Source: Bradyrhizobium sp.
GTDB lineage: Bacteria > Pseudomonadota > Alphaproteobacteria > Rhizobiales > Xanthobacteraceae
Direction: 5' to 3'
Assembly (NCBI RefSeq): GCF_027451485.1
Contig: NZ_DAIDJE010000092.1
Location: 1 to 64,000 of the forward strand
DNA: 64,000 nucleotides
Positions 20,541 to 29,335 of this stretch are shown in pieces (within the stretch, counting starts at the first letter, position 1; every line of letters begins with the position of its first letter). The position numbers were made by a program, and so were the translations under genes. The notes beneath the pieces are model-generated. The model had not been told where the DNA came from. It did no database searches and was given only the letters and a program-made list of their open reading frames with translations.

Positions 20541-21248
20541 ATGCCATCGTCCATCTCGCCCAAAGACCGGCTGATTGTTTCGCTGGATTTGCCGGCCCTT
20601 GAGCCGGCGGAGGCGATGATCGAGCGTCTCGGCGACAGCGTGACGTTCTACAAGATCGGCTACCAGCTGGTTTATGCCGGCGGACTTCCGCTGGCGCAAA
20701 AGCTCCGCGCCGCCGGCAAGAAGGTCTTCATCGATGTCAAATTGCATGACATCGGCAATACCGTGAAAAGCGGCATCGAAAGTCTTTCATCGCTCGGTGC
20801 AACGTTTGTCACGGTCCACGCCTACCCGCAGACAATGCAGGCAGCGGTCGAGGGCCGCGGCAATTCGGGGCTCAAGATTCTCGCGGTGACCGTACTCACT
20901 TCCTACGACCAGGCGGACATGGAAGCTGCCGGCTACCGGCATACGGTCGCTGATCTCGTCGCGATCCGTGCCCGTCAGGCCAAGGCGATTGGCATCGACG
21001 GTCTGGTATGTTCACCCGAGGAGGTCGCGGCGGTGCGCGCCATCGTCGGCGATCAGATGAGCCTGGTGACGCCGGGCATCCGGCCAGCAGGTTCGGCCGC
21101 CGGCGACCAGAAACGCATCATGACGCCCTCGCGCGCGATCAAGCTCGGCGCAGACTATCTCGTGGTCGGGCGGCCCATCATGCAAGCGGCGGAGCCGAAG
21201 GCCGTCGCCGACGCCATTCAGGCCGAGATCGGCCAGGCGCTCAACTAG
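20541..21248 (+). CDS. pyrF: Orotidine-5'-phosphate decarboxylase
   Basis: Converts OMP to UMP, the last step of de novo pyrimidine synthesis. A 235-residue TIM barrel, with the catalytic [10 protein letters not shown] lysine/aspartate motif near residues 66-75 and [22 protein letters not shown] and [11 protein letters not shown] at the phosphate-binding end. It starts just after the flavin reductase and is followed at 14 bases by a DUF1330 gene, suggesting one transcript. Confidence 0.96.
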   Translation: MPSSISPKDRLIVSLDLPALEPAEAMIERLGDSVTFYKIGYQLVYAGGLPLAQKLRAAGKKVFIDVKLHDIGNTVKSGIESLSSLGATFVTVHAYPQTMQAAVEGRGNSGLKILAVTVLTSYDQADMEAAGYRHTVADLVAIRARQAKAIGIDGLVCSPEEVAAVRAIVGDQMSLVTPGIRPAGSAAGDQKRIMTPSRAIKLGADYLVVGRPIMQAAEPKAVADAIQAEIGQALN

Positions 21249-21262
21249 CAAGGAGACCCGAC

Positions 21263-21583
21263 ATGGCAAAGGGATACTGGATCGCGCGCATCGACGTGCA
21301 CAACCCTGAAGGATACAAGGAATATGTCGCGCAGAACGGCCCGGTCTTCGCGAAATATGGCGGCAAGTTTCTGGTGCGCGGCGGCCGGCATGTCTCCAAG
21401 GAGGGCTCCGCCCGCACCCGCAACGTGGTGATCGAGTTCAAGGACTATGACACCGCCATCGCCTGCTACAACTCGCCGGAATACGTCCGCCTTGTCGCTT
21501 TGCGCAAGCCGCATTCGGAGGGCGATCTCGTGATCATCGAGGGCTATGATGGCCCGCAGCCCTCGCTGGAACCGGGCGGTTAG
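21263..21583 (+). CDS. DUF1330 domain protein
   Basis: A 106-residue protein beginning MAKGYWIARIDVHN, with AAGGAG placed correctly before the ATG at 21263. It matches DUF1330, a ferredoxin-like dimeric alpha/beta barrel family (YxxYVAQNGPVFAKYGGKFLVRGG, VVIEFKDYDTAIACYNSPEY). The function is unknown. It is closely linked to pyrF, 14 bases upstream. Confidence 0.88.
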   Translation: MAKGYWIARIDVHNPEGYKEYVAQNGPVFAKYGGKFLVRGGRHVSKEGSARTRNVVIEFKDYDTAIACYNSPEYVRLVALRKPHSEGDLVIIEGYDGPQPSLEPGG

Positions 21584-21641
21584 AGCCTGGTTGGTTGCCG
21601 TTGCCGCCTGGGCCCGCTAATAGGGCGGGAGAGGTGTTGCG

Positions 21642-22457
21642 ATGTCCGAAATGCGCTTGATCGTTGCGGGGGCCGGCGGCCGGATGGGCCGGGCGCTGAC
21701 GCGCGTGATTGCCGAGACCACGGGAGCGGTGCTGGCCGGTGCGCTGGAGGCGCCGGGCTCGGAACTGCTCGGCCAGGACGCCGGCCAGCTCGCAGGCCTG
21801 CCTGCCAACGGCGTCAAGCTGTCGGCCGACCTGTGGTCGATGTCGGCCAATGCCGACGGCATTCTCGATTTCACCGTGCCTGGGGCGACCATCGCCAATG
21901 TCGCGATCGCCGCCCAGCGTGGCCTCGTTCATGTGATCGGCACGACCGGGCTGTCGGCGTCCGACGATGCTGTGATCAAGAGCGTGACCTCGCGCGCCAC
22001 GGTCGTGAAGTCCGGCAATATGAGTCTCGGCATCAACCTGCTCGCCGCGTTGGTCAAGCGCGTCGCGCAATCGCTCGATGCAAGTTTCGATATCGAGATT
22101 CTGGAAATGCACCATAAAGGCAAGATCGATGCACCTTCGGGCACCGCGCTGATGCTGGGCGAAGCCGCCGCCAGCGGCCGGGGCATCACGCTCGAAGGGC
22201 ATTCGGCGCGGGGACGTGACGGCGAAACGGGCCCGCGGCGGACCGGCGACATCGGCTTTGCGTCGCTGCGCGGAGGCACCGCGGCCGGCGACCACAGTGT
22301 GTTCTTTTCCGGCCCGTCCGAACGCCTCGTATTGTCGCATCATGCCGAGGACCGCGTGATCTTCGCCCATGGCGCGGTGAAGGCGGCGCTGTGGGCGCGC
22401 GACAAGAAGCCCGGGCTCTACACCATGGCCGACGTGCTCGGGCTGCAAAATTTCTGA
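21642..22457 (+). CDS. dapB: 4-hydroxy-tetrahydrodipicolinate reductase
   Basis: NAD(P)H-dependent reductase of the lysine/diaminopimelate pathway. A 271-residue protein with the N-terminal Rossmann loop [12 protein letters not shown], the family signature [16 protein letters not shown] (catalytic His and Lys), and a C-terminal [32 protein letters not shown]. It is preceded by GGGAGAGG. gpmA follows at 24 bases, so the two are likely co-transcribed. Confidence 0.97.
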   Translation: MSEMRLIVAGAGGRMGRALTRVIAETTGAVLAGALEAPGSELLGQDAGQLAGLPANGVKLSADLWSMSANADGILDFTVPGATIANVAIAAQRGLVHVIGTTGLSASDDAVIKSVTSRATVVKSGNMSLGINLLAALVKRVAQSLDASFDIEILEMHHKGKIDAPSGTALMLGEAAASGRGITLEGHSARGRDGETGPRRTGDIGFASLRGGTAAGDHSVFFSGPSERLVLSHHAEDRVIFAHGAVKAALWARDKKPGLYTMADVLGLQNF

Positions 22458-22481
22458 TCGGTTCAAAACGGAAGTCCTGAC

Positions 22482-23102
22482 ATGAGCGACCGTCTTCTCG
22501 TGCTGGTGCGTCACGGCCAGAGCGAATGGAATCTGAAGAATCTCTTCACCGGCTGGAAAGACCCTGATCTGACCGAGCAGGGCATCGCCGAAGCCAACGA
22601 GGCCGGCCGCAAGCTGAAGGCGCAGGGCCTTGAGTTCGATATTGCCTTCACTTCGGCGCTGACGCGCGCCCAGCACACGCTGGATCTGATGCTGGCCCAG
22701 CTCGGGCAAACCAAAATTCCCGTTCACAAGCACCTCGCGCTCAACGAACGCGACTACGGCGATCTCTCCGGCCTCAACAAGGACGATGCCCGCAAGAAGT
22801 GGGGCGAGGATCAGGTGCTGATCTGGCGCCGCTCCTACGACGTGCCGCCGCCGGGCGGCGAAAGCCTGAAGGATACGCTGGCGCGCACGCTGCCATATTA
22901 TGTTCAGGAGATTCTCCCTTGCGTGCTGCGCGGCGAACGTACGCTGGTCGCAGCCCACGGCAATTCGCTGCGTGCCCTGATCATGGTGTTGGAAAAGCTG
23001 TCGCCGGAAGGCATTTTGAAGCGCGAACTCGCGACCGGCGCGCCGATCATCTACCGGCTGAATGCCGACGCCACCGTCGCATCCAAGCTCGACCTTGCGT
23101 GA
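22482..23102 (+). CDS. gpmA: 2,3-bisphosphoglycerate-dependent phosphoglycerate mutase
   Basis: Interconverts 3- and 2-phosphoglycerate in glycolysis and gluconeogenesis. A 206-residue histidine phosphatase with [10 protein letters not shown] (phosphorylated His near residue 11), [25 protein letters not shown] and the second catalytic His in [11 protein letters not shown]. It is shorter than E. coli GpmA, as usual for alphaproteobacteria. It follows dapB closely. Confidence 0.96.
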   Translation: MSDRLLVLVRHGQSEWNLKNLFTGWKDPDLTEQGIAEANEAGRKLKAQGLEFDIAFTSALTRAQHTLDLMLAQLGQTKIPVHKHLALNERDYGDLSGLNKDDARKKWGEDQVLIWRRSYDVPPPGGESLKDTLARTLPYYVQEILPCVLRGERTLVAAHGNSLRALIMVLEKLSPEGILKRELATGAPIIYRLNADATVASKLDLA

Positions 23103-23131
23103 AGCGGTTGGCCATGAGGCCCGACGGGAGG

Positions 23132-24025
23132 TTACTGCATCCCCACCTGCCCGGCTTCCCAGCCGATCATCGCCTGCTTGCGGGTGATGCCCCAGTGATA
23201 GCCGGTCAGCGCGCCGCTCTTGCCGAGCGCGCGATGGCAGGGCACCACGAACGAGATCGGGTTCTTGCCGACCGCAGCGCCCACGGCGCGCGAGGCCTTC
23301 GGTGACTCGATCTTCTTTGCGATGTCCGAATAGCAGACGGCGCGGCCCATCGGGATTTTCAACAGCGTCTCCCAGACCCGGACCTCGAAGTCGGTGCCGA
23401 TCAGGGTGACGCGCAGCGGCTGATCTGGCCGCCACAGCTTCTTGTCGAAGATGCGCTGTGCGAGCGGAGCCGTGGCGAGGTAATCCTCGATGTAGGCGGC
23501 GTGCGGCCAGCGGCTCTTCATGTCGATGAGCGCGGCTTTTTCTTCGCCCGGATCGGCAAAGGCGAGGCCTGCAAGGCCGCGTTCGCTGGCGATTACCAAG
23601 GCAGTGCCGAACGGCGAGGGGTGAAAGCCGAAGCGCAGCGTCATGCCGGCGCCGCCCGCCTTCCATTCGCCCGGCGACATCGCTTCGTGAGTGACGAACA
23701 GGTCGTGCAGCCGTCCGGGGCCTGAGAGACCTGAATCGAGCGCGGCATCCAGCACGCTTGCCGAATCGCGCAACAGGTTCTTGGCGTGATCGAGCGTCAG
23801 CGCCTGCATGAAGCCTTTCGGTGTCAGCCCGGCCCAGCGGCGGAACAGGTGGTGCAACTCATCGGGGGTGAGGCTGGCTGCCTCGGCCATCGCTTCGATG
23901 GTGGGCTGGGTCCGCCAGCGTTCGGAAATGAAGGCGATGGCGCGGCGGACGGAATCGTAATCGCGCAGCGCGGCATTCTGGGTCCCCGGCTTGGCCAGGC
24001 GAAGTTCATCGGTGGCGAGGTTCAT
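23132..24025 (-). CDS. Ada-like AraC regulator / O6-methylguanine-DNA methyltransferase, lacking the N-terminal Ada domain
   Basis: A 297-residue protein combining an AraC-type helix-turn-helix region (about 25-120) with an Ogt/MGMT domain (about 128-290). The alkyl-acceptor site is PCHR with Cys263. It removes O6-alkyl groups from guanine irreversibly. The N-terminal Ada zinc domain with the phosphotriester-acceptor Cys is absent, so classical methylation-triggered activation is not expected. I start at MNLATDELRL (24025); the longer reading contains low-quality sequence. It is convergent with gpmA and precedes the DUF2244 and nth genes. Confidence 0.85.
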   Translation of the reverse strand: MNLATDELRLAKPGTQNAALRDYDSVRRAIAFISERWRTQPTIEAMAEAASLTPDELHHLFRRWAGLTPKGFMQALTLDHAKNLLRDSASVLDAALDSGLSGPGRLHDLFVTHEAMSPGEWKAGGAGMTLRFGFHPSPFGTALVIASERGLAGLAFADPGEEKAALIDMKSRWPHAAYIEDYLATAPLAQRIFDKKLWRPDQPLRVTLIGTDFEVRVWETLLKIPMGRAVCYSDIAKKIESPKASRAVGAAVGKNPISFVVPCHRALGKSGALTGYHWGITRKQAMIGWEAGQVGMQ

Positions 24026-24105
24026 GGCGTCATCACGGCAAGATTGATCATGCCACCGATGTAGGCCGAGGGCACCTTGCAAACCACCCGTTTCCTGATG
24101 GCAAA

Positions 24106-24178
24106 GCGTTTGCGCGCGAAGCACGGCCTCGGACTTGATCCGAGATGGATACCGGTTGGCGCGAAGAAAACGCGTCAA
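24106..24178 (-). repeat. Dispersed intergenic repeat, copy 3 with internal insertion (GACGCGTTTTCTT family)
   Basis: On the minus strand it opens GACGCGTTTTCTTCGCGCC, then AACCGGTATCCAT, and ends near AAACGCTTT, like the copies at 3479 and 8877. It is longer because an extra palindrome (GGACTTGATCC, about 24131-24145) sits in the middle. Confidence 0.6.
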
Positions 24179-24189
24179 AAGAGTGTGCG

Positions 24190-24705
24190 CTACAGAACAG
24201 GATTATAGGTCGGCCCGCGGCGGGCGGCTTGGAGCGCTGCCATCAAGGCATTGGAAAAGCTTTCCTTTTCCTCGGCGCCCAGAAAGCCGCCGATCGAGAT
24301 GCGCCGCCCTTTGGAGACCAGGTAAAGCCGCTCGATGCCGAATTCGGCATGGATCTGGCGGTCGAGTTTCACCCACAGAGGATTGAAGGTGAATTCCACC
24401 ACATGACCGCGATGGCTGGTCCGCCGCACGTAAAGCTCTGACAGCGTGACGCGAATTTCCTCGGACGCCTTGGCGCGCTGGAAATAGAGGCGGAACGCGC
24501 AATGGATCGCCAGCACGTCGAGGCCGAAAAAGCCGAACACTGGCCACGCCCCCATCCAGAGGAAGACCATGCCAGCGGCAAAGCTCACCACGCTGACAAT
24601 GGCCATCAGCACCAGGAAGCCGGTGCGGCTGAGCGAGCGGTGCGGCGTAAGCCGAGCCGAAAACAGCTCCGCCTCGCTTGGATCAAAGTCGTTGCCTGGC
24701 ATCAT
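24190..24705 (-). CDS. DUF2244 membrane protein
   Basis: A 171-residue inner-membrane protein. Two adjacent transmembrane segments (about residues 27-47 and 50-70) precede a cytoplasmic beta-rich domain with LYVRRTSHRGHVVEFTFNPLWVKL and LYLVSKGRRISIGGFLGAEEKESF, the DUF2244 pattern. Its role is unknown; the family often sits near nth in Rhizobiales, as here. I start at the ATG at 24705; TTG two codons upstream is also possible. It is divergent from nth with only 27 bases between start codons. Confidence 0.85.
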   Translation of the reverse strand: MMPGNDFDPSEAELFSARLTPHRSLSRTGFLVLMAIVSVVSFAAGMVFLWMGAWPVFGFFGLDVLAIHCAFRLYFQRAKASEEIRVTLSELYVRRTSHRGHVVEFTFNPLWVKLDRQIHAEFGIERLYLVSKGRRISIGGFLGAEEKESFSNALMAALQAARRGPTYNPVL

Positions 24706-24732
24706 GACCAATCAGTATATCCTACCCGGACT

Positions 24733-25515
24733 ATGTCGAAAATCACGCGCCGTGGCGCCACCAAATCGAAGTCCGGGGCCAAGCCCAAATCGAGGACCGC
24801 CCCCGCGTCGCGTGCGGTGAAATCGAGCGGTCGGAAGCAGGCCAGTCCAAAGCGCGCGCCGGACACGAAAAAAGTAAAGCCGTGGACCGAAGCCGAGGTC
24901 CGCGAGGCGTTCGAGCGCTTTCGTAAAGCTAACCCCGAGCCGAAAGGCGAACTCGAACATCTCAATCCCTTCACGCTGCTGGTCGCAGTGGTGCTGTCGG
25001 CCCAGGCGACGGACGCGGGGGTCAACCGCGCCACCCGCGCTCTGTTCCAGGTTGCCGACACGCCGCACAAGATGCTGGCGCTCGGAGAGGAAAAATTGCG
25101 CGACTACATCAAGACCGTCGGCCTCTACCGCACCAAGGCCAGGAATGTTATTGCGCTCTCGCGAAAACTGATCGACGAATTCGGCGGTGAAGTCCCGCGC
25201 ACGCGCGCAGAGATCGAATCGCTGCCGGGCGCCGGCCGCAAGACCGCCAATGTCGTGCTCAACATGGCCTTCGGCGAACGCACCATGGCGGTGGATACGC
25301 ATGTATTTCGCGTCGGCAACCGCACGGGGCTCGCGCCGGGCAAGACGCCGCTGGAGGTCGAACTCGGGCTCGAGCGCGTCATTCCCGCTGAGTTCATGCT
25401 GCACGCGCATCACTGGCTGATCCTGCATGGCCGCTATACGTGCCTGGCGCGCCAGCCGCGCTGCGCGGTCTGCCTGATCAACGATCTCTGCCGGTGGCCG
25501 GAAAAGACAATATGA
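24733..25515 (+). CDS. nth: Endonuclease III (DNA glycosylase/AP lyase)
   Basis: Removes oxidised pyrimidines and cleaves abasic sites. The 260-residue protein has a roughly 50-residue Lys/Arg/Ser-rich N-terminal extension, then the helix-hairpin-helix core LPGAGRKTANVVLNMAF (catalytic Lys in the HhH, Asp in AVDTHVFRVGNR). A C-terminal [4Fe-4S] motif C-X6-C-X2-C-X5-C is present in CLARQPRCAVCLINDLC. The basic extension is longer than in E. coli Nth and may aid DNA binding. It is divergent from the DUF2244 gene. Confidence 0.95.
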   Translation: MSKITRRGATKSKSGAKPKSRTAPASRAVKSSGRKQASPKRAPDTKKVKPWTEAEVREAFERFRKANPEPKGELEHLNPFTLLVAVVLSAQATDAGVNRATRALFQVADTPHKMLALGEEKLRDYIKTVGLYRTKARNVIALSRKLIDEFGGEVPRTRAEIESLPGAGRKTANVVLNMAFGERTMAVDTHVFRVGNRTGLAPGKTPLEVELGLERVIPAEFMLHAHHWLILHGRYTCLARQPRCAVCLINDLCRWPEKTI

Positions 25516-25756
25516 AGGCAGCGGGTCGCTTGCTCGACCTGATCCTGAGGAGCCGCGCTCGCACGGCGTCGCGAAGGATGGTGGCATCGGGGCCACATGG
25601 TTCGAGATGCGCGAGGCGCGCTCCCCGGAGGAGTTGAAGGCCTTCCACTGAGCCGGTGCAGAGGGGCGCTTGTGCCCCGGTCTCCAGCAGCCTAGGCTTG
25701 TGCCCAAAAGCGCCAGAGCCCAACACAAGGGCTGCGCATCATCAGGGAGAAACGCC

Positions 25757-26965
25757 ATGCGGCTTCGGCTTGCGTTGGTTTCCGTGCTGTTGGTCACGAC
25801 ATTGGCTGGGCGCGGGGCGCACGCGCAAATATCCGACGATCTCGTCAAGATCGGCGTGCTCAACGACCAAACCGGTCTCTATGCCGATCTCGGCGGTCCG
25901 GGCTCGGTGGTCGCAGCGAAAATGGCGGTGGACGATTTCGGCGGCAAGGTACTCGGCAAGCCGATCGAGATCGTATCCGGCGATCATCAGAACAAATCCG
26001 ACGTCGGTGCCGGGATCGCACGCGAATGGTTCGATGTCGGCAAGGTCGACATGGCGATCGGCTTCGACAACTCCTCCGTCGCGCTCGCGGTCGAACAGCT
26101 CGCCGCCGAAAAGAACCGCATCGCAATCGCGGGCGCGGTCGGCAGCACCGCCTTCACCGGCAAGTCGTGCACGCCGAACGAGGCCTCATGGGTCTATGAT
26201 AGTTATGCGCTGACCACGAGCCTTGCGAAAGCGGTGGTGGCGGAAGGCCGCGATACCTGGTTCTTTCTCACGGTCGACTACGCGTTCGGCCATTCGCTGG
26301 AAGCGGATGCGAGCGCGGCGGTGAAAGCGGCTGGCGGCAAGGTGCTCGGCAGCGTGCGTCACCCGCTCAACACCGCGGATTTCAGCTCGTACCTGTTACA
26401 GGCGCAGTCCTCCGGCGCCAAGGTGGTCGCGTTCGCCAATGGCGGCGGCGACATGGTCAACGCCACCAAGCAGGCGAACGAATTCGGCCTGACCAAGAAT
26501 CAATCCATCGTTTCGCTCCTGGTGTTCATTTCCGACGTGCACAGCATGCAGCTTCAGGCCGCTCAAGGACTGAAACTGGTCACCGCGTTCTACTGGGACC
26601 GCAACGCGGAGACGCGCGCTTGGTCGAAGCGTTTTTTTGCAAAGTTCGGGAGGATGCCGACCATGCCGCAGGCGGCGGTTTATTCGGCGATTACCCATTA
26701 TCTCGGCGCGATCAAGGCCGCCGGCACCGATGAAGCCAAGGCGGTGATGGCGAAGATGCGCGAACTGCCGGTCAATGACTTCTATGTCAAAAACGGACGC
26801 CTGCGCGCCGACGGCCGTCTGGTGCATGACATGTATCTCGCGCAGGTGAAGACGCCGGCCGAATCCAAGGAGCCGTGGGACTATTACAAGATCCTGTCCA
26901 CCATCCCCGGCGATCAGGCATTCCGCTCGCTCGCCGACGGCGGCTGTCCGCTGGTCAAGCGTTAG
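25757..26965 (+). CDS. ABC-type branched-chain amino-acid-like substrate-binding protein
   Basis: A 402-residue periplasmic receptor of the Leu/Ile/Val type. The start at 25757 gives a signal peptide (MRLRLALVSVLLVTTLAGRGAHA, cleavage near 23) and has GGGAGA upstream. The mature part begins DDLVKIGVLNDQTGLYADLGGPGSVVAAKMA, with the usual two-lobe pattern. Bradyrhizobia carry very many such receptors. There are no permease or ATPase genes nearby, so it must use a distant transporter or act as a sensor partner. The ligand is unknown. Confidence 0.85.
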   Translation: MRLRLALVSVLLVTTLAGRGAHAQISDDLVKIGVLNDQTGLYADLGGPGSVVAAKMAVDDFGGKVLGKPIEIVSGDHQNKSDVGAGIAREWFDVGKVDMAIGFDNSSVALAVEQLAAEKNRIAIAGAVGSTAFTGKSCTPNEASWVYDSYALTTSLAKAVVAEGRDTWFFLTVDYAFGHSLEADASAAVKAAGGKVLGSVRHPLNTADFSSYLLQAQSSGAKVVAFANGGGDMVNATKQANEFGLTKNQSIVSLLVFISDVHSMQLQAAQGLKLVTAFYWDRNAETRAWSKRFFAKFGRMPTMPQAAVYSAITHYLGAIKAAGTDEAKAVMAKMRELPVNDFYVKNGRLRADGRLVHDMYLAQVKTPAESKEPWDYYKILSTIPGDQAFRSLADGGCPLVKR

Positions 26966-26977
26966 GACGTGCATCGA

Positions 26978-27002
26978 TAAAGCGGGCGCAATGTCCGCTT
27001 TA
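26978..27002 (+). terminator. Possible terminator after the substrate-binding protein
   Basis: An 8-bp inverted repeat TAAAGCGG/CCGCTTTA with a 9-base loop, 13 bases past the stop codon. No clear T-run follows, so termination efficiency is doubtful. Confidence 0.4.
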
Positions 27003-27078
27003 ATCCGAAGGCAGCGGTTGCCGCGCGGCAACGAAATGACGCCACGGGGCCAGCTCACCTAACCAATGTTGCTTCTGC

Positions 27079-27447
27079 TCAGAACTCGTCGGCTGACAAA
27101 GTGTACATCTGCATATTTCCGTTCCGCACCTTGTACAGTGTCAACCTCAGGTCGGTATAGCGTATGCCCTGATAGGTGCGCGTTTCGGTCACGGACAACT
27201 CTGCCGATCGAGATAGGCTACCCGAGCTTAGGTCTTGGTAGCGGATGTCGTAAGTGCCCTGTCGGAGGCTCTCCAGCCTGAAACTACGACCGGCTGGAAT
27301 AAAGAACTGCCTGACCGGATACGCATTTGCACTACTCAGTGAGACAAGCTTCACGAAGACATCAGAATCGTTCTGACCATTGTCGACTGCAATAGTCGAA
27401 TTGCCGTCAGTGTTCAGCCGCGGAAAACCCGGTAGATATCCAGCCAC
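27079..27447 (-). CDS. C-terminal fragment of a frameshifted J-domain protein
   Basis: A 122-codon reading starting only at a GTG. The sequence (AGYLPGFPRLNTDGNSTIAVDN, then FVKLVSLSSANAYPVRQFFIPAG and TLYKVRNGNMQMYTLS) resembles the C-terminal domain found fused to J domains in Rhizobiales proteins. The same frame stays open upstream to at least 27534, overlapping the end of the J-domain reading, and supplies TYVRPATAPNGNPWPTV as a natural linker. I therefore regard it as the displaced 3' part of the upstream gene rather than an independent gene. Confidence 0.65.
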   Translation of the reverse strand: MAGYLPGFPRLNTDGNSTIAVDNGQNDSDVFVKLVSLSSANAYPVRQFFIPAGRSFRLESLRQGTYDIRYQDLSSGSLSRSAELSVTETRTYQGIRYTDLRLTLYKVRNGNMQMYTLSADEF

Positions 27448-27503
27448 CGTGGGCCAAGGATTCCCGTTCGGTGCCGTCGCTGGCCGGACGTACGTTCGCC
27501 GTT

Positions 27504-28385
27504 TCAGGTCTGAAGTCGGGGAGTAGCCGAAAGATTTCCCACATACGTCTTTGGGCCGCGCGGTGGCTGGCTTGCCGGGGTGTTCTCATATCCCAGCCAA
27601 ATACCAAGAGCTATGACAGCAATCGATCCTGCTTGAACATAGAAGGGTCTGGAGAGGAGGCGCCACGAGTTTTTCAAGCGATTGGTGCTGGCGCCGGTGG
27701 CACGGAGCAACTGATCGAGAGTACCACCTACCTCGGCCCCGGCAGAATTCGAAGGGACCAGTCGAGCAAGCTCAGCGGCATCCATGGCGACCGCCTGGGC
27801 CAGGTTCATCTTGCCAACCGCAACAAAATACCATGCCTGATACGCCGCGAGGCGCGCATTCACATCTGCCGGACGTTTTCCGCCTAACATGTTTGTAATG
27901 ATGGCATGAGCCGAGTAAATCGGTCCCCAAGGAAAACCCCACCAGCCTAAGAGCCAGGTGACGGCTGAAGCTCTGTAGGCCTTTTTCTCAGCGCAAGCAC
28001 TGCAGAAAATCCCTTGAACAGGTGATCGCCTCGTCAGCAGAAGAAAGCTTTTCACCGCGAAGAAGATTGCATATCGAGGCTGGGCGGATAGCTTGCCGCA
28101 GGAGGAGCAAACGATTGACTCGGGCTTCGAATGATGCGCGCCGGTTACTGGATCATTCGCTGTCTCAAGCACTATTGTGTCGTATGAAGCACGGGAAGTC
28201 GGATCGCTCAGCACTTCGTATGCTTTATTAAGCAAACGGAATTGAGCTGATGCGTCCTGAGCCTGATTGCGATCGGGGTGAAGTTCCTTTGCGCGGGTCC
28301 TATAGGCGGCCTTAATCTCCGTCGCCGTAGCGTGTTGGCTTACGCCCAGAATGGCGTAGTAGCCCTCAGGATCTCGTCTGTTCAT
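27504..28385 (-). CDS. J-domain protein, N-terminal part (probably frameshifted)
   Basis: A 293-residue reading with an N-terminal J domain (about residues 8-70: YYAILGVSQHATATEIKAAYR, HPD in ELHPDRNQ), two CxxC pairs (CSSCG and CSAC), hydrophobic stretches near 143-167 and a transmembrane segment near 254-272. It ends soon after a GPKTYVGNLSATP linker, where related proteins would continue into a C-terminal domain. That domain lies just downstream in the frame reached by a one-base shift. It is a probable co-chaperone of Hsp70 at the membrane, and possibly a broken gene. Confidence 0.75.
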   Translation of the reverse strand: MNRRDPEGYYAILGVSQHATATEIKAAYRTRAKELHPDRNQAQDASAQFRLLNKAYEVLSDPTSRASYDTIVLETANDPVTGAHHSKPESIVCSSCGKLSAQPRYAIFFAVKSFLLLTRRSPVQGIFCSACAEKKAYRASAVTWLLGWWGFPWGPIYSAHAIITNMLGGKRPADVNARLAAYQAWYFVAVGKMNLAQAVAMDAAELARLVPSNSAGAEVGGTLDQLLRATGASTNRLKNSWRLLSRPFYVQAGSIAVIALGIWLGYENTPASQPPRGPKTYVGNLSATPRLQT

Positions 28386-28664
28386 GTCTTTGTAGCCCCA
28401 GTAGGACCGTCATAATACAAGAGGCTGCGAGTTCAAGGGGCGGTCCTGGAAGATGCCGCGGAAGTTGCATTAGAGCTGCATCTGTTCTGCTATGGGTTAT
28501 TTTCGCTCGATCGGCCGGTCCCTGCGGATTATGTCCGCTTCGCCTCCTTGAGCGCGCGAAACACGGGGCAACGCTTCCTACGACATCGCGCGATGTGTCG
28601 GGCATGATCGGCGTTTGCTAACCCTGGCGCACGAATACTGAACCATCCGACCATCCTGAGCGAA

Positions 28665-29330
28665 ATGACCATTGGACGCGTCACCCTGACCTTCGACAAC
28701 GGCCCGACGCCCGGTATTACCGAGCGGGTGCTGGAGATTCTGGAGCGGCGAAGGATTCGTTCGACATTCTTCGTGATCGGACGGAAGCTTGATGACCCCG
28801 CTGCCGCCGACCTGATCAGACGGGCGCATGCGGCCGGCCATTGGATCGGAAATCACACGCTGTCGCACACGGTTGCCTTGGGAGACCGGCCCGAGCACGA
28901 TTATGCCGTGAGTGAGATCGAAGGCGCGCAGCAACGCATCGGATCGTTCGCTCACGCCGAGAAATTGTTCCGGCCCTACGGCAATTCCGGTCGTCTCGGG
29001 CCGCATCTTTTGAGCCGCCCCGCTCTCGACCATCTCCTCGCGCAAAAATACCGGACCATCACCTGGAACAACGTGCCCGGAGACTGGAAGGATCCAGATG
29101 GCTGGGTTGAAAGCTGCATCGCGCTGGTCTCAGGCGGGTCCTGGAGCGTGATGGTTCTGCACGATATCGAAGGCGCCTGTCTGGCGCGTCTTCCGGAACT
29201 GCTTCGTCGGCTGGAGGATCTCGGCGTCGGGTTTGAACAGGATTTTCCTGACTCGGTCACGCTCACACGGAAAGGCAAGATCGTCTGCCTTCCGCAAGGC
29301 TATCTCACAGACGAACGCAGGCCGCGTTAA
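28665..29330 (+). CDS. Polysaccharide deacetylase (NodB-homology) family protein
   Basis: A 221-residue carbohydrate-esterase-4 domain without signal peptide. Motif 1 is TFDNGP (Asp11, Asn12), where the usual metal-binding second Asp is Asn; motif 2 is HTLSH (His64, His68); motif 3 is RPYGNSG (Arg103); and VMVLHDI supplies the late His. Members remove N- or O-acetyl groups from polysaccharides. The Asp-to-Asn change may alter metal binding or activity. The cytoplasmic prediction is unusual for peptidoglycan deacetylases. Confidence 0.8.
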   Translation: MTIGRVTLTFDNGPTPGITERVLEILERRRIRSTFFVIGRKLDDPAAADLIRRAHAAGHWIGNHTLSHTVALGDRPEHDYAVSEIEGAQQRIGSFAHAEKLFRPYGNSGRLGPHLLSRPALDHLLAQKYRTITWNNVPGDWKDPDGWVESCIALVSGGSWSVMVLHDIEGACLARLPELLRRLEDLGVGFEQDFPDSVTLTRKGKIVCLPQGYLTDERRPR

Positions 29331-29335
29331 GCCGC

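Noticed and set aside
21534..23666. 710-codon minus-strand open reading frame
   Set aside because: It runs opposite dapB and gpmA and into the Ada-like gene, has the Arg/His/Gly-rich composition of a high-GC shadow frame and no domain.
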